A stretch of 64,000 nt of DNA, taken from NCBI RefSeq assembly GCF_014207955.1, contig NZ_JACHLK010000001.1, forward strand, positions 682,001 to 746,000, given 5' to 3'. This document shows positions 1 to 9,715 of this stretch, one piece after another. Source of the DNA: Acidovorax soli (GTDB lineage: Bacteria > Pseudomonadota > Gammaproteobacteria > Burkholderiales > Burkholderiaceae_C). The position numbers were made by a program, and so were the translations under genes. Each line of letters opens with the position of its first letter. Within the stretch, counting starts at the first letter, position 1. The notes beneath the pieces were generated by a model that saw only the letters and a list, made by a program, of their open reading frames with translations, made no database searches and was not told where the DNA came from.

Positions 1-68
1 GTCGCCAGATTCAAACAGTTACGCCTTGAATTCCCGCTGCAATGCCCCCTTGGAGGCCCTGCACGCGG

Positions 69-3000
69 TTACCAGGGCATCTTTTTCTCCCACTCGGGGT
101 CGAAACCGGTGCAGGCCTGGGCCACGGCCAGGTAGTCGGCATAGGCCTCGGCCAGCAGCACGGGGGGCACGCTGGCCAGGGGCAGCGTGCTGTCGCTGCT
201 CCAGCTGCGCGAGCGGCTGTTCTCGAAGCTCAGGGTCTTGAGCGCGGCCGCCACGTTCTCCTCGGGCAGGGTGTTGCCCGAGAACTCGATGGAAACGCGC
301 ACGCCCACGCTCGCGAAGTCCTTGGTGTACTCGTAGAAGAAGCCTCCGTCCTCGGCCTGGGCGCGCTGGTAGCCCAGCTTGGTGAAGGCGCCGCGCAGCG
401 TGAAGCTGTCGCTCACCCAGCCCTGGCGGTCCTTGATCTCACTCACAGCCAGGCCCTTGTCGTCGGTGAAGGACAGCGCAGGCGACTGGCGCGACATCTG
501 CGGGAACAGGGGCGCAGTCTTGTAGTCCTTGAAGTGCTTCGTCCACGCGCTGGCCGTGGCCGCATCGACCAGCGAGGCATGGGCCAGGCGCACCAGGGCG
601 CCATCGGCCAGCGCCACCTCGTCGTCCTCGGTGTTGATGAGGCTGCCGTCCTCGGTGGGGCGAAAGCTCTGCAGCGCCGTGCCCTCGGCGTCCACCTCCA
701 GCCACACCAGGCGCTGTACCAGCCGGCCCGCCACGGGGTGGCGGTGCAGGTACTCGCGCCATTCGGCCACGGGCCACTGGCGGCCCGTGCACATGGCCTC
801 GAACAGGCGGGCCGTCTGCAGGTCGATCACCTGCTTGAGCTCCTTCTTGCTCGTGCTGAGCAAGGCCTTGGTTTCCTTGATCTGCGCCGGGTCGTCATTC
901 TGGCGCGGCTCGGGCAGGGCCTTGATGGCCTTGCCTTCGGGGTTGCGCAGCTCGGGTTTCATGGCGGCGTCGAGCACCATGGTGAAGATGCGCTCGCCAT
1001 AGGGCAGCGCCAGCGTGCCCGTGTCGTCCAGGCCGGCCGTGGGGATGGTGCGGTCGGCCAGCTGGTCCTGGGTCCAGCCGTTGCGGTCGGCGATTTCCTG
1101 CACCAGGGTGCGCGCCTTGGTCTGCACCGAGGCCGTGCGGTAGCGGCGCGACAGGCCCAGCATCAGCTGGATCACCACCGGATCGTTGCCCGGTGCCACG
1201 CCTTCGAGCATGGCCTCGATCTGCGAGCGGCGCTGGTAGTGGTCGCGCATGTACTGCTGCAACAGGCTCACGATCTCATGGCCCGGGGCAAAGGCCGCGA
1301 GCGCCAGGACGCCCTTCTCTCCAATGGCGCTGCCCAGGTACTCGGACATCTTCTCGCGCTTGCATTCCTCGAACACCTGCTCTTCCGACTTGGCGTAGTC
1401 GGCCTCGTAGTACTGGCGGTACTCGGGCTTGGCGTTCTGCCAGCCTTTCTGGTAGCTTTGGTAGCGCTGTGGTGCATGGGCCTTGGCGTAGGCAATGCCC
1501 TCCTCCAGCGGCGGGTGGCGTGTGTCGTGCGCGATGAACTGGCGCAGCACCGTGCTGCCCAGGGCCTGGCGGCTGGCCGCATCGAGCAGGCCCATGTAGC
1601 GCGTGAGCAGCGCATTGCCCCCGGGCTCCTTGAGCTTGCAGGCCAGCACCACCCACCAGCGCAGGATCTCGGGCTCCACGGCCGTGCCGTCGGCCCAGTG
1701 CGCTGCGGGCAGCGCATCGAGTGCGAACCAGGCCAGCCCCGCCGGCGGCTTGGCCTTCAGGCCCTTCTTCGCCTCGGCCAGCAGGATGGCGGGGGCCAGG
1801 CGCGGCGAGATGTCCTCGCCCAGGCCCTCCAGTGCCGTGAGGAAGGCGGCGCGCACGGTCTCGCGGCTTTCCTTCTCCAGCGCCTTGGTGAGGGCGGGCA
1901 GGGCCTCGGCGTACTGCAGCTCGGCCAGCCAGTTGGCCGCCTCGATGCGCACCTCGCTCTTGGTGTGGGTGAGCGACTCCACCACCTGGCGGCCGATGTT
2001 CGGCAGCGTGGACAAGGCCTTCTGCGCCATGGGGCGGTGGGTCTTGCCCTCGCCCAGGGCCAGCTCCATCACGCGGGGCAGCCAGCGTGCGGGGATGGTC
2101 GGAAAGGTCGCCAGCGTGCGCAGGGCGGGGCCGAGCTCCAGCGTGCTCGCATAGCGGTCGCCGTTGTTCTGCTGCGCTGCCAGGCCCAGGGCCTGGTCCA
2201 GGAACTCGGGGTGCTCGGCGAAGAACGGCCACACGCGCTCGGGCGGCAGCAGGTCGGTGGCGCTGGGCGTGTTCCAGTAGTCGAACAGGGCCGTGCGCGC
2301 CACCTCGATCAGCGGCGTGCCCGAGCGCTTGAGCAGGTCGGCCAGGGCGCGCAGGTCGACGCTGCCGTGCGGCTGGCCGCCCAGCCATTTGTGGAAGCCG
2401 TCGTCGAACCAGAAGCTGCGGCTGTAGCGCGACACGCCCAGCCAGCGGACCAGGTGCGAGGGCCCGAAGGACGGCAGTGCAAACAGGCGGTTGCCATGCG
2501 TCACGGCCTGGGCCACCTCGCTGTTGCGCAGCTTCTCCATCTGCTTCTTGTCGAGCTGGCCATTGAGCAGGGCCAGCGCCTGGCGCATGTCGTCCTCGGT
2601 CAGTTTGGACAGGCTGGCGTAGCTCTTCTGGCGCCAGTTGTACTTGTGCTTCTGGGTCTTGTTCTCCTCGGCCTCTTCCTCGGCGGCGCGGCGTGCGCGC
2701 TCGATCACCTCGGTGCGGTTGGCCAGCAGCAGGGCCAGCGCATCCTCGCCCAGCGGGCTGTCGGCGAACGGCGTCCAGGGCGGGGGCTCGGGCAGGTCCT
2801 GTTCCTGGGCGCCGCCCGCGGCATCGATGCGGTTGAGCGCCGCGCGGATCGCCTGCTGCACGGGTTTGCTGGACTCGCTGGCCAGTGCCGCCTCGAGCAG
2901 GCCGCGCGTGGCCTCGGCGGGCAGGCGCGCGAGCAGTTCGGCCGCCTGGCTGCGCTGGCTGGTGTCGCCCTCGGTGAGCAAGGCCGCCAGCAGGTGCAGG

Positions 3001-3884
3001 CGATCGGCTTCGGCAATGCCCTCGATATGGGGCACGGCCTCGGCGCGCACCGTCTTGCTGCCATCGACGGCCAGGGCCACCAGCAGTGGTGCAAAAGCCG
3101 CACGCAGTTCCTTGTCGGTGCCGATGCGCGCGGCCAGCACCACCCGGCCCGCAGCGGAAAGCTGCTGCAGCAAGGCCTTCACCGCGTCAGGATGTGCCTG
3201 CATGTACGTAGCGAGCGCGGGCGACTTGACCAGCGCGCCCAGGCGGTCGTGGTAGTAGCTGTCCAGGCCCTTGCGCTCGAACACCAGCTGCAGGGCCAGG
3301 GTCGCGTCCAGCCCCTCCTCGGCGAGCAGACTGGCCACGAGATCGACCGTCCAGGCCGCGCGCTCCTTGCCCAGCTCCTGCTTGTTGCTGTTGCCGTCCT
3401 TGAAGCTGGCATGGACCGCATCGTTGACCAGGTACTGCAGCCAGTCGGGCACCGGCGCGCCCGGGTGCTCCAGCGACTTGCCCGCATCGGCCGCGGCCAG
3501 CAGCTTGCCCAGGCGCACCAGCAGGGCCAGGGGGGGCTGGTCGGGCGCGATGCTGGCGTAGAAGGCCGAGCGGCCTGCCAGGCTCTTCTTGCCCGCGGCC
3601 TCCAGTGGCTTGTCGTTGTACAGATAGAAGCCCCAGCGCAGCCGGCCAGGCGCGCCGAGCAGCTGGCCCGGCTCCACGGCATGGGGGGCTGCCAGCTCCA
3701 GCAGCACGGACTCGTGGGTGCCCTCGGCCACAAAGGCCAGGGCCTTGTCGGCGAGGCCTGGCGCTGCCTTGTCCAACGGCTCCATGGCCTGGCGCAGCAG
3801 GTTGTGCTGTGCGCTGCTCAGCCCATGCGCGTCGTTGCCCGATCGGCCCGTCACCGCGCCCACGATCTTGTCCAGCAGTCCCAT
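69..3884 (-). CDS. DUF4132 domain-containing HEAT-repeat protein
   Basis: Large cytoplasmic protein of 1271 residues with no signal peptide or membrane segment. Helical HEAT-like repeats are visible near residues 290-340 and 640-700 (for example SEVRIEAANWLAEL). The C-terminal third carries the DUF4132 signature, with stretches such as DRQGWVSDSFTLRGAF. DUF4132 is the domain of the E. coli YehI/MolR-type proteins; its biochemical role is unknown. The start (MGLLDKIVGAVTG) is the first ATG of the frame and gives a typical family N-terminus. It is the last visible gene of a three-gene minus-strand set (VWA, SWIM, DUF4132), 134 bases after the SWIM gene. In related clusters a MoxR-type AAA+ ATPase is a neighbour; it may lie just beyond the left edge. 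Family assignment is firm, function is not. Confidence 0.85.
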   Translation of the reverse strand: MGLLDKIVGAVTGRSGNDAHGLSSAQHNLLRQAMEPLDKAAPGLADKALAFVAEGTHESVLLELAAPHAVEPGQLLGAPGRLRWGFYLYNDKPLEAAGKKSLAGRSAFYASIAPDQPPLALLVRLGKLLAAADAGKSLEHPGAPVPDWLQYLVNDAVHASFKDGNSNKQELGKERAAWTVDLVASLLAEEGLDATLALQLVFERKGLDSYYHDRLGALVKSPALATYMQAHPDAVKALLQQLSAAGRVVLAARIGTDKELRAAFAPLLVALAVDGSKTVRAEAVPHIEGIAEADRLHLLAALLTEGDTSQRSQAAELLARLPAEATRGLLEAALASESSKPVQQAIRAALNRIDAAGGAQEQDLPEPPPWTPFADSPLGEDALALLLANRTEVIERARRAAEEEAEENKTQKHKYNWRQKSYASLSKLTEDDMRQALALLNGQLDKKQMEKLRNSEVAQAVTHGNRLFALPSFGPSHLVRWLGVSRYSRSFWFDDGFHKWLGGQPHGSVDLRALADLLKRSGTPLIEVARTALFDYWNTPSATDLLPPERVWPFFAEHPEFLDQALGLAAQQNNGDRYASTLELGPALRTLATFPTIPARWLPRVMELALGEGKTHRPMAQKALSTLPNIGRQVVESLTHTKSEVRIEAANWLAELQYAEALPALTKALEKESRETVRAAFLTALEGLGEDISPRLAPAILLAEAKKGLKAKPPAGLAWFALDALPAAHWADGTAVEPEILRWWVVLACKLKEPGGNALLTRYMGLLDAASRQALGSTVLRQFIAHDTRHPPLEEGIAYAKAHAPQRYQSYQKGWQNAKPEYRQYYEADYAKSEEQVFEECKREKMSEYLGSAIGEKGVLALAAFAPGHEIVSLLQQYMRDHYQRRSQIEAMLEGVAPGNDPVVIQLMLGLSRRYRTASVQTKARTLVQEIADRNGWTQDQLADRTIPTAGLDDTGTLALPYGERIFTMVLDAAMKPELRNPEGKAIKALPEPRQNDDPAQIKETKALLSTSKKELKQVIDLQTARLFEAMCTGRQWPVAEWREYLHRHPVAGRLVQRLVWLEVDAEGTALQSFRPTEDGSLINTEDDEVALADGALVRLAHASLVDAATASAWTKHFKDYKTAPLFPQMSRQSPALSFTDDKGLAVSEIKDRQGWVSDSFTLRGAFTKLGYQRAQAEDGGFFYEYTKDFASVGVRVSIEFSGNTLPEENVAAALKTLSFENSRSRSWSSDSTLPLASVPPVLLAEAYADYLAVAQACTGFDPEWEKKMPW

Positions 3885-4018
3885 GCGTCATCCCCTGTGG
3901 TCTGAATAGAGCGTCGTATTCTGTCAGCCAGCCATGGCGCTGCCGTGGGGCACGGTGAAGCCAGCGTGCAATTTGCCCGCTTTCAAGGTAATGGCTTGTA
4001 ACGCGCGCAGCGCGGTGC

Positions 4019-6109
4019 TCACGCGGAGATGGCGGGCAGGCCGTCGAGCTCCACCGTGCGCTGGCACAGCTGCTGCAGGCGCAGCGCGCCAGATGGCTGG
4101 GGCGACTGCAGGTGGGCCTGCAGGGCCGATGCCACGGTGTGCAGGCCCACCGAGGCGATGCCGGGCAGCGCGGCCTGCAGCTGTTCGGCCTGCGCTGCAG
4201 TGAGCGGCATGCGGCCCGTGGCGGCCTGGGTCTCCAGCACGCCGAGCACGGGGCTGAGCAGGCGCTGGGCCAGCGTGGGCTGGCTGGCCGCAGGGGCGGC
4301 GGCCTGCTCCTTGCGCCACTGCACCATGCGCAGGATGCGCTGGGCCAGCGAGGTGGGGCGCGCGGCCTCGTTCGCATAGTCCAGGGAGACGGCCTGGACC
4401 TGGCCCCGGGCGTCGCTGCTGAGCAGCGCCAGCGGCACCAGCAGCGTGGTGGTGGAAGTGCGTTCCACGCGCACCAGCACCGCATGCACGGGCGCGCCGC
4501 GCGCGGCCAGCCGGTCCAGGTTGTCCACGCGCTGCATGCTGGCGTCGCCCACGGGCACGGTCAGGTGCAGCCACTGCCCCTGGTCATCCTGCACGGGCCA
4601 GAGCAGTTGCTGGTGGGCTTCGTCGAGCACCGGGGCGCGCGTGGCCCGGGGCCGCAGCAGCACCAGTTCGGCCGCGTCGCCCGAGAGGCCGGACGCCTCG
4701 CTCAGCTGCGCCGTGAGATCGGCCCAGCGGCCGCTGCCGATGGCGTGCAGGCGTGCATCGCCCGTCTGCCAGGGGGGCAATGCCTGCGCGCGCGCGGTGC
4801 CCGCCAGCGCCAGCCGGTCATCGTCGGCCAGGCGCGGGTTCTCCAGCCGCAGCGGCGCCTGGCACAGCGACTGCGCGGGGCCCGCACCGGGCCAGACGGC
4901 GTGGATGTTCCAGGCGCTGTGGCGGTTGAAGGCCGTGTCGCTGCCATCGGGGCGCGCCAGCACGGCCTGCAGCAGGCGCTGGCCCGCCAGGTCCCAGAAG
5001 GCCAGCGTGAGACCGCGTGCGCCGCCCAGGGTCTGCCACCAGTGGCCGCCCAGGGGCAGCAGTTCCAGTGCCGTGGTCTCGTCGAAGGCGCGGCGCAGCC
5101 GGCCGCGCAGGGCCGTGGTGCGCCCGGCCGCGTCGGCGCCCTCACCGGCCGGCGCGCGCAGGGCATCGCACAGCGCCTGGATGCTGGACATCAGCGCCAG
5201 GGCGTCGCGCTCCTGCATGCGGTGGTCGCGCCGCACCAGGCCGTCGACCATGCCGCCCAGGTTGCGCAGCAGTGCGGCCAGGCGCGGCAGGCCCTCGCCG
5301 CGCGCCGACATGTTGAGCGCCAGCAGCCGCGCCGAAGCCTGCTCGCTCACGTGCGACAGGCCGCCCGTGAGCAGCTCGTGCAGCATGGCTTCCACCTGCG
5401 CGAGGAAGGCGCGTTCGCGCTCGCTGAGCGCGGCCGTGACCGGCTCTGCCGTGGCGGCCGGTGCCATGCCTTCGGGCCAGGGCAGCGGCTCGCCCAGCGC
5501 CTCGCGCAGGGCCGCCAGTGCGATCAGGTGCACGGCCTTGCGCTCGCGCGCCGGCACCTCGGACACCATGCCCTCGTAGCCTGCACCGGCCACATAGCGG
5601 CAAGTGGCGTTCAGCGCGGGCAGCTCCATCACCAGGGTGCCGCCCTGCACGCGCCATTCGATGCCGCAGGGCAATGCCTGCACCGCGCGGCGCACGGCGG
5701 CCACGCCGGCCTGCTTGAACAGGGCCGGGGCCTGCAGGGCCTTCACTTCAGCCAGCGGGTCGGCCGTGGTTGCCGGGCCTGGTTCCGCAGGGGCCTCGGT
5801 TGCTTGCGTTGCCGCCGGCGCAGTGGTACCGGCAACGGGCTCCAGCGCGCGCAGCCACAGCGCCGCCCCCAGGATGTGCTTGCAGATGCCCGGCGCCGGG
5901 CAATCGCACTGCGCCTTCTGCGGGCCCCGGGCGTCGAGCTGCACGCGCTGGCCATCGGCCTCGACCACGCCGCCGTCGGTGCCCTGCTCTGTCCATTGCA
6001 CCTTGCCGGCTTCCACGTCCTTGGCAGCGCGGCGCAGCAGGCCGGCATTGGCCAGAGCCGTCAGGGTGTCGTCGTCATAGGCGCGGTAGCTCTCAGTCCA
6101 GGCAGGCAT
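4019..6109 (-). CDS. SWIM zinc-finger family protein
   Basis: Predicted 696-residue cytoplasmic protein. Near the N-terminus is a SWIM zinc motif, C68-x-C70-x5-C76-x-H78 (CDCPAPGICKH), a fold thought to bind nucleic acid or protein. The rest is Ala/Leu-rich and helical with no recognised catalytic motif. The frame is open up to 6184, but I start at the ATG at 6107-6109 (MPAWTESYRAYDDDTL). That start matches SWIM-family N-termini, and the upstream part of the frame runs into the hairpin-rich spacer at 6185-6303. It sits between the VWA gene and the DUF4132 gene, the same association as yehQ with yehP and yehI in E. coli, which suggests one functional complex. The molecular role is unknown. Confidence 0.8.
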   Translation of the reverse strand: MPAWTESYRAYDDDTLTALANAGLLRRAAKDVEAGKVQWTEQGTDGGVVEADGQRVQLDARGPQKAQCDCPAPGICKHILGAALWLRALEPVAGTTAPAATQATEAPAEPGPATTADPLAEVKALQAPALFKQAGVAAVRRAVQALPCGIEWRVQGGTLVMELPALNATCRYVAGAGYEGMVSEVPARERKAVHLIALAALREALGEPLPWPEGMAPAATAEPVTAALSERERAFLAQVEAMLHELLTGGLSHVSEQASARLLALNMSARGEGLPRLAALLRNLGGMVDGLVRRDHRMQERDALALMSSIQALCDALRAPAGEGADAAGRTTALRGRLRRAFDETTALELLPLGGHWWQTLGGARGLTLAFWDLAGQRLLQAVLARPDGSDTAFNRHSAWNIHAVWPGAGPAQSLCQAPLRLENPRLADDDRLALAGTARAQALPPWQTGDARLHAIGSGRWADLTAQLSEASGLSGDAAELVLLRPRATRAPVLDEAHQQLLWPVQDDQGQWLHLTVPVGDASMQRVDNLDRLAARGAPVHAVLVRVERTSTTTLLVPLALLSSDARGQVQAVSLDYANEAARPTSLAQRILRMVQWRKEQAAAPAASQPTLAQRLLSPVLGVLETQAATGRMPLTAAQAEQLQAALPGIASVGLHTVASALQAHLQSPQPSGALRLQQLCQRTVELDGLPAISA

Positions 6110-6184
6110 CTCGTTTTTCCAATGCGCTGTGCGCTGCTCGCAGTCTTTGCAACTGGCACGGCTGAGGCCAGTGCCCCCGCGCAA

Positions 6185-6303
6185 GGGCCGCCCCGCCGCG
6201 AAGGCGGCGTATCCAGCGACTGCGCTGGGGGCGTCCCCCTCCCAGGTTGCGAAGCAAACTGAGAGAGGGGGAAGGCGCGAAGCGACTCAGGGGGTGCTTC
6301 ATT
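6185..6303. repeat. Hairpin-rich intergenic element, candidate interspersed repeat
   Basis: The spacer between the VWA and SWIM genes is unusually structured. It holds CCAGCG-actg-CGCTGG, GGGGG-cgt-CCCCC and a CGCCG/CGGCG stem in close succession, followed by a purine-rich stretch. From memory, spacers of this appearance recur in Comamonadaceae genomes as short non-coding repeats. No second copy is visible in this window. A genome self-comparison would decide. Confidence 0.45.
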
Positions 6304-7458
6304 TCACTCCATGACCTCGGCCAGCCACTGGGCGAAATGCGTGGGCGTGAGCGCTGCCACGTGCATGCCCTTGTTGGCCAGGCGCTGGGCCATCTGCCGG
6401 TCGTACACCGGGTTGGCGCCCTCGTCGAGTGCGGCCAGGCCCAAGAGCTTCACGCGCGCCTCGGCCATGCGCGCCACGGCGGACAGCAGCGGGCCGGGGG
6501 CCGCGCCCTCCTCGAAATCGCTGATCAGCGTGAACACGGTGCGCTGCGGGTTGGCTATCAGCGACTCGCAGTAGTGCACGGCGCGGCCGATGTCGGTGCC
6601 GCCACCCAGCTGCACCGTGAGCAGCACTTCCACCGGGTCGTGCGCCAGGTGGGTGAGGTCGACCACGCTGGTGTCGAACACCACGAGCTTCACGCGCACG
6701 GCCGGCAGCGAACTCATGATGCCGGCGATCACGGCGCTGTAGATCACCGAGTCCATCATCGAGCCGCTCTGGTCCACGCAGAGCACCACGTCCCAGGGCA
6801 GGTTGCGCTTGACGCGGGCGTTGAACAGCGGCCGCTCGATCACAAGTTGGCGCCGCTCGGCGCTGTAGTGCTTGAGGTTGGCCGCGATGGTGGCGCGCGC
6901 ATCGAAGTTCTGCGCGTTCTTGAGCAGCGAGCGGCGCTGGCGGTTGCGCCGGCCTACCAGGGCGTTGACGAAGTCGTTCTTGAGCCGCCGGGTGATCTCG
7001 TCCACCGTCTTCTGGATCACCTCGCGCACGGCGTCGCGCATGCCGACCGACAGGCGCCCGCGCATGCCCAGCAAGGCCTTGGCCAGGCCGGGCGTGGGGT
7101 CCATGGAGCGCAGCACCGCCGGGTCCTTGAGCAGGTCGGTGAGCTGGTAGCGGTCGATCGCCTGGGTCTGCATGCGCTCGAAGACATCCTGAGGAAACAG
7201 TTCGCGCGAGCGGTTGAGCCAGTCGATGGCGCGCAACTGGCTCGGGTCGAGCGAGCCGGCCCCGCCGCCCGCAGGGCGCGCCAGGCCCCGGCCGTCGTAC
7301 TCGCGGCCGTAGAGGTATTCGAGCGCCTGGTCGAGCTTCCAGTCGCCGGCATCGAACTGCGCATGCGACAGCGGCTGCGCCGCATAGCGGCCCAGGATCA
7401 GGCGCCAGCGGCGCAGGGCCTCGTCGGGGCGGGTGTCGTCGAACTCGGGGCTTGGCAT
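6304..7458 (-). CDS. VWA domain-containing protein (CoxE/YehP-like)
   Basis: A 384-residue protein whose C-terminal half is a von Willebrand factor A domain. The metal-ion-dependent adhesion site DxSxS is intact (DQSGS, residues 229-233, in PWDVVLCVDQSGSMMDS). The N-terminal half is a helical region of the kind found in YehP- or CoxE-type proteins, which normally work with a MoxR AAA+ ATPase to remodel or metallate a target. No signal peptide or membrane anchor is seen, so it should be cytosolic. It begins the VWA-SWIM-DUF4132 set, and a transcript would pass through the hairpin-rich spacer into the SWIM gene. I chose the first ATG (MPSPEFDDTRPDEAL). What the trio acts on cannot be read from the sequence. 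Confidence 0.82.
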   Translation of the reverse strand: MPSPEFDDTRPDEALRRWRLILGRYAAQPLSHAQFDAGDWKLDQALEYLYGREYDGRGLARPAGGGAGSLDPSQLRAIDWLNRSRELFPQDVFERMQTQAIDRYQLTDLLKDPAVLRSMDPTPGLAKALLGMRGRLSVGMRDAVREVIQKTVDEITRRLKNDFVNALVGRRNRQRRSLLKNAQNFDARATIAANLKHYSAERRQLVIERPLFNARVKRNLPWDVVLCVDQSGSMMDSVIYSAVIAGIMSSLPAVRVKLVVFDTSVVDLTHLAHDPVEVLLTVQLGGGTDIGRAVHYCESLIANPQRTVFTLISDFEEGAAPGPLLSAVARMAEARVKLLGLAALDEGANPVYDRQMAQRLANKGMHVAALTPTHFAQWLAEVME

Positions 7459-7623
7459 GGGCCGCGAAAGCTTACCACCCGTGCCGGCACGGATCTCGGC
7501 GCGAACCGGGCGGCCCTGCCCTACCGGCTCCGCTGGAGCCTGCCGCCCGTGGGCTTCTTCACCGCCGAGTAACGGGAGACCGCCCGGCGCATGAAGCAGC
7601 CCGCAGCCTGGGCCCGCGCCATG

Positions 7624-7656
7624 AAAAAGGCCCGCGCCCCTGGGGGGCGCGGGCCT
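7624..7656 (-). terminator. Rho-independent terminator after ssb
   Basis: On the minus strand a G+C-rich hairpin (AGGCCCGCGCC paired with GGCGCGGGCCT) is followed at once by five T residues. It starts about 28 bases after the ssb stop codon and separates ssb from the VWA gene. Confidence 0.85.
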
Positions 7657-7683
7657 GTGTGGCCGGAAGGTCTGGCCTGGAGG

Positions 7684-8241
7684 TCAGAACGGGATGTCGT
7701 CGTCCATGTCGTCGAAGCCCGAGGCCGCGCGCGGTGCGGGCGCCGGGGCCTGGCGCGGGGCTGGTGCGGGCGCGGGGCGCTGCTGCTGGGGCGGTGCCGC
7801 ACGGCGCTGGGGCGGTGCATCGTAGCCGCCCTGGTCGCCATAGCCATCGTCGTAGCCGCCGCCCTGCTGGCCGCCACCACCGCCCTGGCCGCCGCCGCCC
7901 ATGCCCTGGCGGCTGCCCAGCATCTGCATCTGGTCGGCACGGATCTCGGTGCTGTACTTTTCCACGCCGCTCTGGTCGGTCCACTTGCGCGTGCGCAGGC
8001 TGCCTTCCACATAGACCTGTGAGCCCTTGCGCAGGTACTGGCCTGCGATCTCGGCCAGGCGGCCGTTGAAGACCACGCGGTGCCACTCGGTGGCTTCCTT
8101 CATTTCGCCGGTCTGTTTGTCCTTCCACTTGTCGGTGGTGGCCACCGTGACGTTGGCCACCTGGTCGCCGCTGGGGAAGGTGCGCATTTCCGGGTCGCGG
8201 CCCAGGTTGCCGACGATGATGACTTTGTTCACGGATGCCAT
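7684..8241 (-). CDS. ssb: Single-stranded DNA-binding protein
   Basis: Binds ssDNA as a tetramer during replication, recombination and repair and recruits partner enzymes. The N-terminal OB fold (residues 1-110) starts [18 protein letters not shown], as in most proteobacterial SSBs. A Gly/Gln/Pro-rich flexible linker follows, and the acidic tail DDMDDDIPF is the conserved protein-interaction tip. The length of 185 residues is normal. A clear terminator follows the gene. The upstream gene on the same strand is an MFS transporter, 113 bases away, an ssb-transporter pairing I recall from other Burkholderiales. No LexA-like box (CTGT-N8-ACAG) is visible upstream, so SOS control is not supported here. 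Confidence 0.97.
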   Translation of the reverse strand: MASVNKVIIVGNLGRDPEMRTFPSGDQVANVTVATTDKWKDKQTGEMKEATEWHRVVFNGRLAEIAGQYLRKGSQVYVEGSLRTRKWTDQSGVEKYSTEIRADQMQMLGSRQGMGGGGQGGGGGQQGGGYDDGYGDQGGYDAPPQRRAAPPQQQRPAPAPAPRQAPAPAPRAASGFDDMDDDIPF

Positions 8242-8354
8242 GTGCTGCTCTACCTACTGCTGGATGTTGGGGGGCGCCGGTGCACCCTCCAGCCGGTGGA
8301 GGGTCTGCGCGCCAAACATGGCATTGTGCCGCAAGCCGGCCGGCCGGTGCGGTC

Positions 8355-9605
8355 TCAGTGTTCCTGGCCGCGCCCAACCGGGCGCAGGGGCCAGGTCAGC
8401 ACCAGCCACAGGGCCGTGAGCACCGCCGTGGTGGCGAACAGGCCGGGCGCACCCGCCCATTTGACCAGCGCGCCGCCCAGGGCGCCGCCCGCGAACAGCC
8501 CCAGCGACTGCAGGGTGTTGTAGCTGCCCAGGGCCGCACCGCGCAGCGTGGCCGGCGCCATGCGCGAGACCAGGCTGGGCTGGGTGGCCTCGAGCGCGTT
8601 GAAGCCGCAGAAGAACAGGAACAAGAGCGGCCCCAGCACCCACAGCGTGGGCGCAGCGCCGCTGGCCGCCAGGGCACCCAGGCCCAACTGCACCAGCAGC
8701 ACCAGGGCGATGGCGCCCAGCAGGGCCGCACGCAGGCGGCCGGCGCGCTCCAGCGCGAACAACCCGCCCATGGCGGCAAAGGACAGCACCACCGCCGGCA
8801 GGTAGGCCTGCCAGTGGTGGTCCTTGGGCAGGCCGGCCTGCACCAACAGGGCGGGCACGGCCACCCACATGGACAGTTGCACGGTGTGCAGCACGAACAC
8901 GCCCAGGTTCAGGCGCAGCAGGTCGGGGTGGGCCCAGACATCGGCCAGGCGGCCACGCGGCGTGTCCTTGTGCGCTGCCGGCTCGGGCGGTACGGCCCAG
9001 AGCACCACGGCCACGCCGGCCAGCGCCAGCGCGCAGGTCAGCCCGAACAGGCCCGACAGGCCGATGTGGGCCGTGAGCACGGGGGCAGCCACCAGGGCCA
9101 CGGCGAACATCAGGCCGATGCTGCCGCCCACCAGGGCCATGGCCTTGGTGCGCACCGCATCGCGCGTCTGGTCGGCCAGCAGGGCCGTGACGGCGGCCGA
9201 CACGGCGCCCGCGCCCTGCAGCGCCCGGCCCAGCAGCAGCCCGGTGAGCGAATCGGCCAGCGCCGCGAGCAGGCTGCCACCCGCAAAGACCAAGAGGCCC
9301 AGCACGATCACGCGCTTGCGCCCGAAGCGGTCCGAGGCCATGCCCAGGGGCAGCTGCAGCACGGCCTGGGTCAGGCCATAGATGCCCATGGCCAGGCCCA
9401 CCAGCGCCGGGTCGTCACCGCCCGGGTACTTGCGCGCCTCCAGTGCGAACACCGGCAGCACCAGGAACAGCCCGAGCATGCGCAGCGCAAAGATCAGCGC
9501 CAGGCTCACGCTGGCGCGCCGCTCCAGCGGCGTCATGGCGTGCGCGGCCTGCGCAGAAGGGGGGACAGAAGAGGTGGAGGCCACTTTCGGGGCCTGGGAC
9601 GGCAT
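8355..9605 (-). CDS. MFS transporter (YajR-like drug/sugar efflux family)
   Basis: A 416-residue inner-membrane protein with about 12 hydrophobic segments. The motif A loop between TM2 and TM3 is visible (SDRFGRKRVIVLGL), so it belongs to the major facilitator superfamily and probably exports small molecules using the proton gradient. The overall shape, including an N-terminal segment ALIFALRMLGLFLVLPVFAL, resembles YajR-type proteins, although the extra C-terminal domain of E. coli YajR is absent. Start choice is uncertain: I use the ATG at 9603-9605 (MPSQAPKVAS), while an ATG at 9534-9536 (MTPLERRASVSL) sits nearer the first membrane segment and is also possible. Neither has a good ribosome binding site. 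The substrate cannot be told. Confidence 0.85.
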   Translation of the reverse strand: MPSQAPKVASTSSVPPSAQAAHAMTPLERRASVSLALIFALRMLGLFLVLPVFALEARKYPGGDDPALVGLAMGIYGLTQAVLQLPLGMASDRFGRKRVIVLGLLVFAGGSLLAALADSLTGLLLGRALQGAGAVSAAVTALLADQTRDAVRTKAMALVGGSIGLMFAVALVAAPVLTAHIGLSGLFGLTCALALAGVAVVLWAVPPEPAAHKDTPRGRLADVWAHPDLLRLNLGVFVLHTVQLSMWVAVPALLVQAGLPKDHHWQAYLPAVVLSFAAMGGLFALERAGRLRAALLGAIALVLLVQLGLGALAASGAAPTLWVLGPLLFLFFCGFNALEATQPSLVSRMAPATLRGAALGSYNTLQSLGLFAGGALGGALVKWAGAPGLFATTAVLTALWLVLTWPLRPVGRGQEH

Positions 9606-9715
9606 GTACAAGGAATCGGGCTCGGTAGACGGCGGGCGCAAACAAACCCTCCGATTCTCGCGCATTGGCCCGCCCATTGACTTTGATCAAGAACAAACCG
9701 CCCTTGCGGCCCGGT

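Noticed and set aside
42..3905. Very long open frame on the plus strand opposite the DUF4132 gene
   Set aside because: It is antisense to a recognisable gene; its translation is low-complexity and has no motif. High G+C makes such open shadows common here.
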